A stretch of 64,000 nucleotides of DNA, from the NCBI RefSeq assembly GCF_024347635.1, contig NZ_AP025511.1, positions 806,001-870,000 of the forward strand, in the 5' to 3' direction. The notes beneath the pieces were generated by a model. It was not told where the DNA came from, searched no databases, and saw only the letters and a list, made by a program, of their open reading frames with translations. Origin of the DNA: Vibrio tasmaniensis (lineage in GTDB: Bacteria > Pseudomonadota > Gammaproteobacteria > Enterobacterales > Vibrionaceae). The position numbers and the translations under genes are program-made. Of the stretch, positions 53,888 to 63,752 are shown one piece after another. Numbering within the stretch: position 1 is the first letter of the stretch; every line of letters starts with the position of its first letter.

Positions 53888-55300
53888 TTAAATAGCCACC
53901 ATGTCCGCGGCTTTCTTCATCGCTTCTTTCGTTGAACACTCAATCACGTTCGCGTTAGCAAAGCGGTGAGCGTCTTTCACTTGAATATCGTGAGCCAAGA
54001 TAACTAGCTTCGCGTTCGCTACATCTAGGTCGCTGATGCGGTTCTGAATACCGTTTTGACCTTGAGTTTCTACCTTAATCTTAAGGCCTGCTGCTAAGCC
54101 TGCTTTTTCCAGTGCTTTCGCTGCCATGAAGGTGTGTGCAACACCAGAAGGGCAACATGTTACGGCTACGATGTCGTACTCGCCTTCGCCAGCTACAGGA
54201 GCTGTTTGAGCTTGTACTGGCGCTTCAACCATGTCTTCTTCTGTTTCAACCGCGACAGGTTTCCAGAAGCCAACGATAACCGCCGTAGTTAGTGAACCTA
54301 GTGCAATACCGACCACGTACATTGGAATGTTACTTGATACTGGCGCAGTGATTAGGCCGCCCCATGGTGCGTGAAGTAGAACGTCTGTCATGAAGCCAAA
54401 CACACAACCAACGATACCACCGGCAACGATTGAAGGAAGTACGCGCATTGGGTCGTTCGCTGCGAACGGGATAGCACCCTCAGAGATACCGATAGAACCC
54501 ATGATTGCTGCTGCTTTACCTGCTTCTTGCTCCTGTTTAGAGAACTTGTTTTTGAATAGGAAAGTCGCCAATGCCATACCTAGAGGTGGTGTACAAATCG
54601 CGATGCCTACACCGCCCATTAGCCATGGTTGTGTGTCTACTTGAGTTTGAGCAAATAGAGTTGCGACTTTGTTGATAGGGCCGCCCATATCAAACGCCGT
54701 CATACCACCAAGGATTGTGCCCAGAACCATCTTAGACGCGCCAGCCATTGAAGCTAGGAACTCGTTCATTGAAGACATGAACAGTTTGATTGGCTCACCA
54801 ATGCCCCACAGTACGATGCCGGCAGAGATTAACGTGCCTAGAAGCGGGTAGATGAAGTAAGCACCCAGCGCTGTCATGTTCGCAGAAAGCGGGATCTTCT
54901 TAAGTTGGAACACCACGCCACCGGCGATAAAGCCTGCCACGATACAACCAAGGAAGCCGCCGCCCATATCAGCCATGATGCCAGAAGAGATCATCGCAGG
55001 TGCCAGTGCCGGTTTATCTGCAATTGAGTAACCAATAAAGCCGCCAAGAATGATTGGGAAAAGAACAAGGCCTTTGATACCGATATTAGAGATGTCTGCT
55101 AGCAGGCCGTCTGCAGGTACAGCGCCTTTGCCTGATGCCATTACCGCTAAAGCCAATAGAACACCACCGGCTACGATGAAAGGTAGCATGTGTGATGTAC
55201 CGAAAAGCAGATGGCCTTTCATGGTACTTAGGATTTTTTTATAGTCGCTACTACTATTTTTATTGCTAGTATTGGTAGCTTGATTTGCTAGGGTGCTCAT
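53888..55300 (-). CDS. PTS fructose-type EIICB component
   Basis: A 470-residue membrane permease of the fructose-mannitol PTS family. The IIC domain (about 25-350) shows SHMLPFIVAGGVLLALAVMA, the loop GEPIKLF, and GGMTAFDMGGPINKVA. The C-terminal IIB domain (about 375-468) has the phosphorylated Cys in VTCCPSGVAHTFMAAKALE. Domain order is C-B, the reverse of FruA. It works with the EIIA gene located 13 bp upstream. Sugar not determined; fructose, mannose or a related hexose is likely. Confidence 0.88.
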   Translation of the reverse strand: MSTLANQATNTSNKNSSSDYKKILSTMKGHLLFGTSHMLPFIVAGGVLLALAVMASGKGAVPADGLLADISNIGIKGLVLFPIILGGFIGYSIADKPALAPAMISSGIMADMGGGFLGCIVAGFIAGGVVFQLKKIPLSANMTALGAYFIYPLLGTLISAGIVLWGIGEPIKLFMSSMNEFLASMAGASKMVLGTILGGMTAFDMGGPINKVATLFAQTQVDTQPWLMGGVGIAICTPPLGMALATFLFKNKFSKQEQEAGKAAAIMGSIGISEGAIPFAANDPMRVLPSIVAGGIVGCVFGFMTDVLLHAPWGGLITAPVSSNIPMYVVGIALGSLTTAVIVGFWKPVAVETEEDMVEAPVQAQTAPVAGEGEYDIVAVTCCPSGVAHTFMAAKALEKAGLAAGLKIKVETQGQNGIQNRISDLDVANAKLVILAHDIQVKDAHRFANANVIECSTKEAMKKAADMVAI

Positions 55301-55313
55301 AATTGTCTACGCC

Positions 55314-55754
55314 TTATGAATTAATTAAAATATTAAGGATTTGATGTTCATCTTTTGCGTTATGGATATTCTGGATAAATTCATCGCTGAATTTTCCAAA
55401 CAGTTCTTGTAGTACATAAATATGATGGTCAGCACCGTTATCTGGTGATGCAATCATAAAAAATACCGTTGGGTTAATGCCGTCTTCATCGCCATACTCA
55501 ATACCTTCACGTTTTACACCGACAGCAATGGCAGGCTCTGTAACCGCTTGGTTTTTGGAGTGAGGGTAAGCGATGCCATCCATTGAGGTGATGCTTTGAG
55601 ATTCACGAATTTCAATACCTGATAAGAAAGTATCTTTGCAATTGATTCGGTTGTTCTCAAATAACATGCCCGCCAATTCTTCAAACAGTTCTTTTTTATT
55701 ATTCGCTTGAAGATTGTTATTAATTAAGTTGACGTTAGTTAGCTGTGTGATCAT
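55314..55754 (-). CDS. PTS fructose-type EIIA component
   Basis: A 146-residue EIIA of the fructose family. The phosphoacceptor His is in DGIAYPHSKNQAV; TVFFMIASPDNGADHHIYVL contains the second conserved His pair. It accepts phosphate from HPr and passes it to the IIB domain of the adjacent EIICB gene. The two form an operon with a promoter in 55755-55960. Confidence 0.9.
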   Translation of the reverse strand: MITQLTNVNLINNNLQANNKKELFEELAGMLFENNRINCKDTFLSGIEIRESQSITSMDGIAYPHSKNQAVTEPAIAVGVKREGIEYGDEDGINPTVFFMIASPDNGADHHIYVLQELFGKFSDEFIQNIHNAKDEHQILNILINS

Positions 55755-55866
55755 TTATTAACTCATTCACTATTGAAGTTCTTGAATTAAAATTAATGGA
55801 TTAACCCGATTCGCGAAATAGCAAATAAAAGCCCTTCACTGTACATTTGTATCCAGCAAAATTAAG

Positions 55867-55905
55867 TGTGATTTGCATCATTAATGCAGTGTGAGATGGG
55901 TCATA
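55867..55905 (-). promoter_or_regulatory. Two CRP-like half-matched sites upstream of the EIIA gene
   Basis: TGTGA-N6-TCATT at 55867 and TGTGA-N6-TCATA at 55890 each match one half of the CRP site perfectly and the other in part (TCACA expected). They lie 110-150 bp before the EIIA start. Confidence 0.35.
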
Positions 55906-55958
55906 TTTGATGGCGTTTTTGATTAGGTTTTTGACACGCCGAGCGACCTCCTCAGAAA

Positions 55959-55985
55959 CAAAAATGCCCCGCAAAGCAGGGCATG
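55959..55985 (-). terminator. Terminator of the man PTS-manA operon
   Basis: On the minus strand ATGCCCTGC and GCGGGGCAT pair (one wobble) around TTT, followed by TTTTTG. It lies just beyond manA. Confidence 0.85.
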
Positions 55986-56012
55986 ATCAGTGTTTGTATT
56001 TACTTTGTAGAG

Positions 56013-57230
56013 CTAGCTGTAAGCACGCGCCACGCGTCCAACGCAATCGAGTTTGTAACTCTCAGCGTAAGCGGGAATGAACACCGATTGGCCTTTCTCT
56101 ATCACGCAGGTTTCACCACATTGATGGGTTAGCACCATGGATTCATCGAGAGGTAGTAGGATCTCTGCACCTTCGGTGGTGATTTTTCTCTGGTGAGAAT
56201 TCTGCACGATAGAGAACTTAAAATCCTCAACTGGAGTTTGGTATTCCATCACATCACCTTGCTCTATTGGGCTGAGCAGTAACCTATCCGCCGGCTTTTC
56301 ATTGAATCTCGTACAAGAAACCAGTTCATTCACGTCCATGTATTTAGGCGTCAATCCTGCGCGGAGTACGTTGTCAGAGTTCGCCATTATCTCTAATCCA
56401 GTTCCTTTGATGTAGGCGTGGGGCGTTTCTGCATCCAGATACATGGCTTGCCCAGGCTTTAGAGTGAGCACGTTCAATAGCAGTGGAGCAAACAACCCGA
56501 CATCACCCGGGTATTGCTCTTCCAGTTCTGAAATCAACTGGAACACAGGTGTATCTGAAAGCTTCGCCTTCACCTGCAACATGGTCAGCGCCATGCCTTT
56601 TTGTTCTCCTTGCAAAGACAATAAGCTCGCGAAGAAGCTCGCTAATCCATTGGGAGTTTGGTCGCCCTCTAGGTCATTGACCATCGAATGCAGCTCTGGA
56701 ATATCAAGGTAGTGGAAGTGCTCAAGGATCTCGCTGATTGATCTAAAACCATTCATCGCGGTGTAGTCAGTTAGGGCATACACCAGTTCTGGCTTGTGGT
56801 TGGCATCCTTGTAATTACGATTGCCAGCCGTCATCGGAATGCCTTGCTGCTCTTCAAGAGCATACCCAGATTCCGCTTGTTGCTTGTTTGGGTGAACTTG
56901 AACAGATAGCGCTTTCTCAGCCGCTAACACCTTGAAAAGGTAAGGCAGTTCGCCAAAGCGACTTGCCACTTTCTCGCTTAAAAACAGGTTCAGGTTCTTA
57001 GAAATCAAGCTCGACAATGTGGTCTGCTGCCCGTTATCAGTCACCATCGAGCAACCATTAGGGTGAGCACCCATCCATATCTCGGCTTGTGGCTCACCAG
57101 ACTGGTTATCAATACCAAACAGTTGGTTGAACGAAGAAGGGCTACCCCATGCGTAGTTTTGAATCACGTTAGTCATAGGGTAGAAAAAGCGTTGTACGAA
57201 CGAATCGTTCGCTAAAGAAAAATCAGACAT
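56013..57230 (-). CDS. manA: Mannose-6-phosphate isomerase ManA
   Basis: A 405-residue zinc enzyme interconverting mannose 6-phosphate and fructose 6-phosphate. Family marks are NVIQNYAWGSPSSFNQLFG, EIWMGAHPNG, LPYLFKVLAAEKALSVQVHP (zinc-binding Gln and His), NHKPELVYALT, and DAETPHAYIKGTGLEIMANS with conserved Arg later. Several starts are possible (57254, 57242, 57230, or the ATG at 57176); I took 57230. It lies downstream of the EIIABC gene in one operon and links mannose uptake to glycolysis. Confidence 0.92.
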   Translation of the reverse strand: MSDFSLANDSFVQRFFYPMTNVIQNYAWGSPSSFNQLFGIDNQSGEPQAEIWMGAHPNGCSMVTDNGQQTTLSSLISKNLNLFLSEKVASRFGELPYLFKVLAAEKALSVQVHPNKQQAESGYALEEQQGIPMTAGNRNYKDANHKPELVYALTDYTAMNGFRSISEILEHFHYLDIPELHSMVNDLEGDQTPNGLASFFASLLSLQGEQKGMALTMLQVKAKLSDTPVFQLISELEEQYPGDVGLFAPLLLNVLTLKPGQAMYLDAETPHAYIKGTGLEIMANSDNVLRAGLTPKYMDVNELVSCTRFNEKPADRLLLSPIEQGDVMEYQTPVEDFKFSIVQNSHQRKITTEGAEILLPLDESMVLTHQCGETCVIEKGQSVFIPAYAESYKLDCVGRVARAYS

Positions 57231-57345
57231 CGAAATCACCATGAAGGGAAACATGGCTTGAGCTCTATTCGGCCTATTTGCAACTAAAGTATTAGCTACT
57301 AAAAAATTAGAGTAGAGGTGCTCAAGCCATTGGAGTTGAAATGGC

Positions 57346-59250
57346 TTAAGCCGCTGCTGCTGTTAGCTTGGCTTTGCGTAGGTTTTTAAGCGCGATACAA
57401 GTAACCGCAGTCACACCCGCACCTGATGCCATGCACAGAAGAGCGAGCATTGGGTAGTTCATTGCACCTAGTAGAGCGACCACAGGACCACCGTGAGCCA
57501 CGCTGTTGGTGATGCCGAATGAGAACGCCATTACTGCTGCCGTCATTGAGCCAAGCACGTTGGCAGGGATAACCGACATCGGGTCTTGAGCCGCGAAAGG
57601 AATTGCACCTTCAGAGATACCCACCAAGCCCATTGCGCCTGCTGCTTTACCGGCTTCAATTTCAGAAGATTCGAACAGGTCGAACTTACGGCCGAGTCTG
57701 GTTGCGATAGCCATGCCCAATGGAGCGACAGGGATTGCACACGCCATTGCACCCATGAACTGAGTTTGACCGCTGGCAATCATGCCGACCGAGAAAAGGA
57801 ACGCGACCTTGTTGAATGGGCCACCCATATCGAAACCGGCCATGCCACCCAATACGATGCCAAGCAGAACCACGTTACCTGTGCTCATGCTCGTTAGTAG
57901 TGCAGTAAGAGCATCCATCAATCCAGCGATAGGTGCGCCAATCACAAAGATGAATAAGCCTGCGATGAACAAAGAGCCAGTGATCGGAGCGATCATGATA
58001 GGCACAAGCGGTTGAACGAATTTGTGGTAGTTGAACGAGGTGATCCATTTAACGAAGTAACCCACTAATAGACCTGCGATGATTGCGCCAATGAAGCCTG
58101 TGCCTGCGTCAGCGCCGTAGAAAGAGCCGTTGTTAGCAATCCAACCGCCAATCAAACCTGGGGTTAGAGCAGGGCGGTCAGCAATCGCGTAAGCAATGTA
58201 GCCCGCCAAGATTGGGATCATCAGGGTGAACGCAACCACACCGACTTCTAGAATTTGGTTCCACATGCTGCCAGCAGGAATCGCCATGCCAGATTCACTT
58301 GGCTCGCCGCCAATCGCCAGTGCAAGGGCAATCAATAGGCCGCCAGTCACCACGAATGGGATCATGTGTGATACGCCATTCATCAAGTAACGATAAAGGT
58401 CTGAACGTGCTTGTGAGGCTTTCTCTGCAACAGATTGGTTGGTCGGCGCTTGTTCAGCTCGGTAACTAGGTGCATTGAGAGCTTGCTTAATCAAGCCTTG
58501 CGCGTCTTTGATTGGCGCTTTCACGTTGGTGCTGATAACGCGTTTTCCGGCAAAGCGAGCCATGTCGACCTGTTTGTCACAAGCGACGACAATCGCGTCT
58601 GCGCGTTCGATCTCTTCTTGAGTTGGGCTGTTTTTAACGCCTATCGAGCCGTTGGTTTCGACCTTGATGTCGTAGCCAAGAGCCGCTGCGCCTTTCTCTA
58701 GTGCTTCAGCTGCCAAATAAGTGTGTGCAACGCCAGCTGGGCAGCCAGTGACACCAATGATGAAACCTTGTTTCTCAACGTTGGCTTCCGTTTCTGAAGG
58801 CTCAGGTTTGGTAAGCAGTAGTTCTAATGCTTCTTGTTCAGATTGAGCATTCATGAAGCTTTCGATAAAGCCTTCTTCAATCAGTTTTGAAGAAAGCTCT
58901 GCCAATACTTCGATGTGGTGATCATCGCCGCCATCAGGAGAGGCAATCATGAAGAAGAGTTTTGATGGCTGACCGTCATCGGCGCCGTACTCGATACCCT
59001 GCTTGTGGACGCCGATAACAACCGCGGGTTTGATCACCGCGCTGCTTTTCGCATGTGGCAGGGTAATGCCCTCTTCAAACCCTGTATTACCTTGTTCTTC
59101 ACGCGCCTTAATGTCGGCAAGAAACTGTGCTTTGTCTGAGATTCTGCCTTGTGCGTACAGCACGTCTATCAGCTCTTTAAATACGTCTTCTTTTGAATTA
59201 GCGCTAAGCGAAAGCTTAATCAAATCTTGATTGATCAATGTCGTGATCAT
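57346..59250 (-). CDS. PTS EIIABC, fructose/mannose-type
   Basis: A 634-residue PTS transporter with all three domains in A-B-C order. IIA: phosphoacceptor His in GITLPHAKSSAV (about residue 66). IIB: Cys in GVTGCPAGVAHTYLAAEALE (about 170). IIC (about 285-625): MNGVSHMIPFVVTGGLLIAL, APIAGLMDALT and GGMAGFDMGGPFNKVAFLFS. Neighbouring manA and the divergent AraC regulator indicate mannose as substrate, as reported for the similarly arranged V. cholerae locus; fructose is the alternative. The gap to manA contains a small stem-loop. Confidence 0.9.
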   Translation of the reverse strand: MITTLINQDLIKLSLSANSKEDVFKELIDVLYAQGRISDKAQFLADIKAREEQGNTGFEEGITLPHAKSSAVIKPAVVIGVHKQGIEYGADDGQPSKLFFMIASPDGGDDHHIEVLAELSSKLIEEGFIESFMNAQSEQEALELLLTKPEPSETEANVEKQGFIIGVTGCPAGVAHTYLAAEALEKGAAALGYDIKVETNGSIGVKNSPTQEEIERADAIVVACDKQVDMARFAGKRVISTNVKAPIKDAQGLIKQALNAPSYRAEQAPTNQSVAEKASQARSDLYRYLMNGVSHMIPFVVTGGLLIALALAIGGEPSESGMAIPAGSMWNQILEVGVVAFTLMIPILAGYIAYAIADRPALTPGLIGGWIANNGSFYGADAGTGFIGAIIAGLLVGYFVKWITSFNYHKFVQPLVPIMIAPITGSLFIAGLFIFVIGAPIAGLMDALTALLTSMSTGNVVLLGIVLGGMAGFDMGGPFNKVAFLFSVGMIASGQTQFMGAMACAIPVAPLGMAIATRLGRKFDLFESSEIEAGKAAGAMGLVGISEGAIPFAAQDPMSVIPANVLGSMTAAVMAFSFGITNSVAHGGPVVALLGAMNYPMLALLCMASGAGVTAVTCIALKNLRKAKLTAAAA

Positions 59251-59628
59251 AATGAACCCCTACTCTGTTTTTATTTTGTTAGGGGTATTCTGGAATCTAC
59301 GGCTTACCTTCTGTAGTGAAGAAAAAACGCATTTACTGGATGATTGTTGCGTTATAAGTGGAGTGTGATTTTGATCGGTCGAGTGGTCGTTTTTAAGGCG
59401 GTGTTGACAGAGTTTAAGATGTGTTGAGGCTTTTATTTATAAGGGCTGTAGCGTATTTGTTTATCAGGGCAGGAACGAGCTAGGTCAGTTTCGTTACTGG
59501 AAATTTATTTCCGTGACTGGATTTTTGTAGCCTAGATCTCAAATTGTGATTTTGCTCAATAGCGCTATGTTTCAGTTACAGGTATATCTATTTCCGTAGC
59601 CTTATTGCTGCCCTTAAGAGTTCGAATA
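59251..59628. other. Divergent control region, EIIABC and AraC genes
   Basis: About 380 bp. TGTGATTTTGATCGG near 59366 and TGTGATTTTGCTCAA near 59546 are partial CRP-like matches. AraC sites cannot be told from one copy. Confidence 0.35.
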
Positions 59629-60468
59629 ATGATATTTCATGACTTAATCTCGTCTGTATTAAACGAGCGAGAACCGTTTCATAACATCTGGTTTGCTGGA
59701 GATTTTCACACGCCTTCAGCATGCAGTTATCAGGTGAACTTTCCGCGCTTAGAGTTAGTGCTAGACGGAGAGTATATTAATGAAATGGAGAGTCATGATC
59801 GTAAGATCACTAACGTTATTGCTAAAGCGGGAGATGCGATTTTCATCCCACCCAACTGTTGGAATAAACCTAACTGGGATACCGATTGTTCAGTGTTGAG
59901 TATGTTGTTTGGTCGTCGTCAACTGGGTTTAAGCTTGGTGAGCAAGCGCAAAGGGGAAGAGAGCTTCTACGATATTCAAAAACACAGTATTCAGACTCGC
60001 TCTGGGTTTGCGATTGATAACATTTTGGAGGCGCTCAGCTCGTTAGCGAGAGAGAGTAACAAGCAGCCGATGGATGAGTTATTGCTGCAAGCTCTACTGC
60101 AATACAGTAAAACCATGCTGGAAGCGCCCGTAGAAAAATCTCATAGCCGAGTACAGGATGTGTATCAGGGGATTTGTATCTACATTCAAGAAAACTTCCA
60201 CCGCCAGATCACCCGAGACAGCATTGCCTCGCGCTTTAGCATTTCATCCAATCACTTGTCGCGAATGTTCCGCCAGCAAGGTCATATGACGTTAGCCGAG
60301 TACATTACTCGTGTTCGTGTTGATCGCGCCAAGTTCATGCTCAAGAAGTACAACTTCAAGCTCAATGAAGTGGCTGTGCGTTGTGGTTTTAAGGATGTGA
60401 ACTACTTCTGTCGAGTGTTTAAGAATCGCACAGGAAGAACCCCAACCGAATATCGTGGGTCAATCTGA
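59629..60468 (+). CDS. AraC-family activator of the mannose PTS
   Basis: A 279-residue regulator. The N-terminal cupin-like sensor includes GDAIFIPPNCWNKPNWD. The C-terminal double helix-turn-helix is complete: ITRDSIASRFSISSNHLSRM and LNEVAVRCGFKDVNYFCRVF with the final TPTEYRGSI. It faces the EIIABC-manA operon and is the obvious candidate for its activator. The ATG at 59629 follows AAGAG; the upstream TTG at 59605 is less likely. Confidence 0.9.
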   Translation: MIFHDLISSVLNEREPFHNIWFAGDFHTPSACSYQVNFPRLELVLDGEYINEMESHDRKITNVIAKAGDAIFIPPNCWNKPNWDTDCSVLSMLFGRRQLGLSLVSKRKGEESFYDIQKHSIQTRSGFAIDNILEALSSLARESNKQPMDELLLQALLQYSKTMLEAPVEKSHSRVQDVYQGICIYIQENFHRQITRDSIASRFSISSNHLSRMFRQQGHMTLAEYITRVRVDRAKFMLKKYNFKLNEVAVRCGFKDVNYFCRVFKNRTGRTPTEYRGSI

Positions 60469-61042
60469 TACCGCTTCAAATTATCTTCTCGATCTGATCT
60501 TAGACGAGCGAATTTTGTATGACTTGATCATCATAACTGACTCTGTGTGGTGGTGATCAATTTGCTTTGTGTTTTCTTCTAAGCTTTCTCTTCTCTACCG
60601 TTTTTCCTTATCTATTATCAAACCTTTCTCTGCGCTTGGTGTATTTATTGTGATTCTCTAAATAGCTCCAATTAATAACAACAAGGTTTGATTGTGCGAG
60701 TTGCTTATTATTTTTCGCTCTCTATTAATTGGATTGAACGTCTAAGGGTTTAGATATTAACTGGATGCATTGAATGGTTTTAAAGTAAATTAAAATTCAT
60801 TTGTCGAGACGATAAAAGCCCGTTGTTGTTGGTTGGATTACTGATTGGAATGTCTTTAATCTATTGATTTTTAATGTTTAGTTTGTATCTTTATATTCTT
60901 TATTCACTAACGTGTAATTCAGGTCTAAAAATTAAATATTCAGGTTTATACGGCTTATCACAATCTTGACTTATAATACTACAAATTAAAGTTTCTACGG
61001 ATAATATGCTCTTCAGATATTAATAATAAAGAAGACTTATAC
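60469..61042. other. Long A+T-rich leader upstream of the sodium symporter
   Basis: About 570 bp with no frame I can support. A TATAAT at 60972 lies 70 bp before the symporter start and may be its -10 element. Confidence 0.4.
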
Positions 61043-62821
61043 ATGGAACTCAATACTCTGATCGTAGGAATTTATTTCCTTTTCCTTATTGCAATAGGTT
61101 GGATGTTTAGAACGTTCACCAGTACAACCAGTGATTATTTCCGCGGGGGCGGTAACATGCTTTGGTGGATGGTTGGCGCGACTGCGTTTATGACTCAGTT
61201 CAGTGCTTGGACCTTCACTGGCGCAGCAGGTAAAGCGTATGCCGATGGTATGGCTGTCGCGGTTATCTTCCTGGCGAACGCCTTTGGTTACCTGATGAAC
61301 TACCTGTACTTCGCTCCGAAATTCCGTCAACTGCGTGTAGTCACGCCAATTGACGCGATTCGTATGCGCTTTGGTAGCTTTAACGAGCAAGTGTTTACTT
61401 GGTCTGGCATGCCGAACAGTATTGTTTCTGCGGGTATCTGGCTAAACGGTTTGGCGATTATCGCATCGGGCATCTTTGGCTTCGACATGACGACAACCAT
61501 CGTTCTAACTGGTCTTGTCGTACTTGTGATGTCGGTGACAGGCGGTTCATGGGCGGTTATCGCGTCTGACTTCATGCAGATGGTTATCATCATGGCGGTA
61601 ACGGTAACGTGTGCTGCGGTCGCTATTGTGCAAGGTGGCGGTGTTACTGAGATCATTAATGACTTCCCAGTAGCAGAAGGCGCATCATTCGTTTCTGGTA
61701 ACAATCTGAACTACGTAAGCATCTTCGGAATCTGGGCATTCTTCATCTTCTTCAAGCAGTTCAGTATCACCAACAACATGTTGAACTCTTACCGTTACCT
61801 AGCGGCAAAAGACTCAAAGAACGCGAAGAAAGCGGCTCTGTTGGCATGTATTCTGATGACAATTGGTCCAATCATTTGGTTCATGCCACCTTGGTTTGTA
61901 GCTGGACAAGGCGTTGATCTTGCGGCGCATTACCCAGATGCAGGTTCTAAAGCGGGCGACTTCGCTTACCTATACTTCGTAGAGCAATACATGCCAGCAG
62001 GTATGGTAGGGCTTCTAATTGCGGCGATGTTTGCAGCAACCATGTCTTCAATGGACTCAGGTTTAAACCGTAACTCAGGTATCTTTGTTATCAACTTCTA
62101 CCAACCGATTCTTCGTCCAAACGCGACAGAGAAAGAGTTGATGGTTGTGTCTAAGTTGATGTCTTCGGTGTTTGGTATCGCTATCATCCTTATCGCACTG
62201 TTTATAAACTCTCTGAAAGGTTTGAGCCTGTTCGACACCATGATGTACGTCGGTGCATTAATCGGTTTCCCAATGACGATTCCAGCATTTTGTGGCTTCT
62301 TCATTAAGAAGACTCCGGATTGGGCAGGTTGGGGCACGCTAGTAGTCGGTGCGATTGTGTCTTACATCGTAGGCTTCGTGATTACCGCTGAAATGCTACA
62401 AAACTGGTTCAACCTAGAGCCGCTAACAGGCCGTGAATGGTCTGATTTGAAAGTAGCGGTAGGTCTGATTGCTCACTTAACGTTTACAGGCGGCTTCTTC
62501 ATTCTGTCGACGTTGTTCTACAAACCACTAGAAGCGTCTCGTCAGAAAGATGTAGACACCTTCTTCAACAACCTTGCGACACCTTTGGTTTCTGAATCAA
62601 CAGCGCAGAAGAAACTGGATAACAAGCAACGCCACATGCTGGGCTCACTGATTGCAGTGTCTGGTGTGGCAGTAATGGCGATGTTTGCTCTGCCGAACCC
62701 ATTCTGGGGAAGAATGATGTTTGTACTGTGTGGTGGTATCGTGTTTATCGTTGGTCTGATGCTGGTGAAAGCCGTGGACGACTCGGTGGAAGATGCGAAA
62801 CAAGAGAACAAAACTGCTTAG
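61043..62821 (+). CDS. Sodium:solute symporter (SSS family)
   Basis: A 592-residue inner-membrane symporter with about thirteen or fourteen helices. SSS family marks are TSDYFRGGGNMLWWMVGATA, FSAWTFTGAAGKAYADG, the region GLLIAAMFAATMSSMDSGLN (sodium-site helix), and FCGFFIKKTPDWAGW. Substrate not readable; Vibrio relatives carry sugars or alginate oligomers. No catabolic gene adjoins it except PTS genes. It is monocistronic and ends at a strong terminator. Confidence 0.9.
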   Translation: MELNTLIVGIYFLFLIAIGWMFRTFTSTTSDYFRGGGNMLWWMVGATAFMTQFSAWTFTGAAGKAYADGMAVAVIFLANAFGYLMNYLYFAPKFRQLRVVTPIDAIRMRFGSFNEQVFTWSGMPNSIVSAGIWLNGLAIIASGIFGFDMTTTIVLTGLVVLVMSVTGGSWAVIASDFMQMVIIMAVTVTCAAVAIVQGGGVTEIINDFPVAEGASFVSGNNLNYVSIFGIWAFFIFFKQFSITNNMLNSYRYLAAKDSKNAKKAALLACILMTIGPIIWFMPPWFVAGQGVDLAAHYPDAGSKAGDFAYLYFVEQYMPAGMVGLLIAAMFAATMSSMDSGLNRNSGIFVINFYQPILRPNATEKELMVVSKLMSSVFGIAIILIALFINSLKGLSLFDTMMYVGALIGFPMTIPAFCGFFIKKTPDWAGWGTLVVGAIVSYIVGFVITAEMLQNWFNLEPLTGREWSDLKVAVGLIAHLTFTGGFFILSTLFYKPLEASRQKDVDTFFNNLATPLVSESTAQKKLDNKQRHMLGSLIAVSGVAVMAMFALPNPFWGRMMFVLCGGIVFIVGLMLVKAVDDSVEDAKQENKTA

Positions 62822-62857
62822 GTAACTAAACCTACAAGATAAGCAATTTAGAAATAG

Positions 62858-62891
62858 AACGGCTGAGCGTGATTGCTCAGCCGTTTTTTAT
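62858..62891. terminator. Terminator after the sodium symporter
   Basis: AACGGCTGAGC and GCTCAGCCGTT form a perfect eleven-base-pair stem followed by TTTTTT. Confidence 0.92.
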
Positions 62892-62971
62892 TGTGTGAAC
62901 AATGGAGATTATAACCAATGGAATGAGTAACTTAGTTGATTAATAAATTGAATTTGAAAGGGAGAGAAGAA

Positions 62972-63745
62972 CTAAATCAGACGCGATGAGATATACATCA
63001 ACAAGGCTTGCAAATCGACACTGCTTCGAGTCTTTTGCAAACGCTCGTTGACCTGATCGTGAAGTAGGTTTCTAGTTAAGTTGGTAGCCGCCACAATATG
63101 TGCTCGTTCTGGTTTAGTTGGCAGAACGAGTGCGATAGCAACGTGTACTTCGCCAATTTGAGATGCCCAATCAATCGCTTCGTCGCTGACGATGACCGCG
63201 ATCGAGAGATCTTGAGTCGATTCAAACATAACATGGGGCAGTGCGATGCCCGGTGATACGCAGGTTGAGGAACGTTCTTCACGCTTAATAAATGCCAGAA
63301 TCAGCTCATCTGGATCTTCTGGATAAACGAGGTGGGCGAGCCCTTTTAAGCATTCAAATTTTGTTAGCTGAGTTTGTGCTTTGGCATGGTGCCATTTGAT
63401 GTCACACGGTGGACATATCTGCGGCATACGCTGGATTAAATCGCTAGAGAATTCATGATTCACTTGTGAGCCAACCATGGCGTAATGCTCGGCGATCACG
63501 TCCTTAAGAACAAAACAGGCCAGCTCCGCATCAATCCCCACCGCGGTGATCTGACATAAATCCCCACGAAGTAAACCTACTTGTAGCATCGCGACGGATT
63601 TGGATAGATCAGCGGTTCGATTTTGAGTGATGTTGATAATGCGGATGTTGCTTTTGAACTTCTTCGCTAAGCGAGTAAGCGGCTGCGCGACGTGTGAGTT
63701 TGCGGCAGGGTCGTCAACGAAGAAGGTGATCTGGTATTCGTTCAT
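62972..63745 (-). CDS. HPr-like/EIIA(Fru) fusion PTS protein
   Basis: A 257-residue soluble protein with two parts. Residues 1-88 resemble HPr in order and spacing: ITFFVDDPAANSHVAQPLTR, then FKSNIRIINI, the MLQVGLLRGDLCQITAVGID strand-helix, and a final helix. The site equivalent to HPr GLHTRP reads SHVAQP, so a His is present but the surrounding residues differ. Residues about 115-255 are a fructose-type EIIA with the phosphoacceptor His in PGIALPHVMFES. The ATG at 63745 is seven bases after the stop of the upstream EIIB gene. Likely phosphate-transfer partner for that PTS. Confidence 0.7.
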   Translation of the reverse strand: MNEYQITFFVDDPAANSHVAQPLTRLAKKFKSNIRIINITQNRTADLSKSVAMLQVGLLRGDLCQITAVGIDAELACFVLKDVIAEHYAMVGSQVNHEFSSDLIQRMPQICPPCDIKWHHAKAQTQLTKFECLKGLAHLVYPEDPDELILAFIKREERSSTCVSPGIALPHVMFESTQDLSIAVIVSDEAIDWASQIGEVHVAIALVLPTKPERAHIVAATNLTRNLLHDQVNERLQKTRSSVDLQALLMYISSRLI

Positions 63746-63752
63746 AAAAGGT

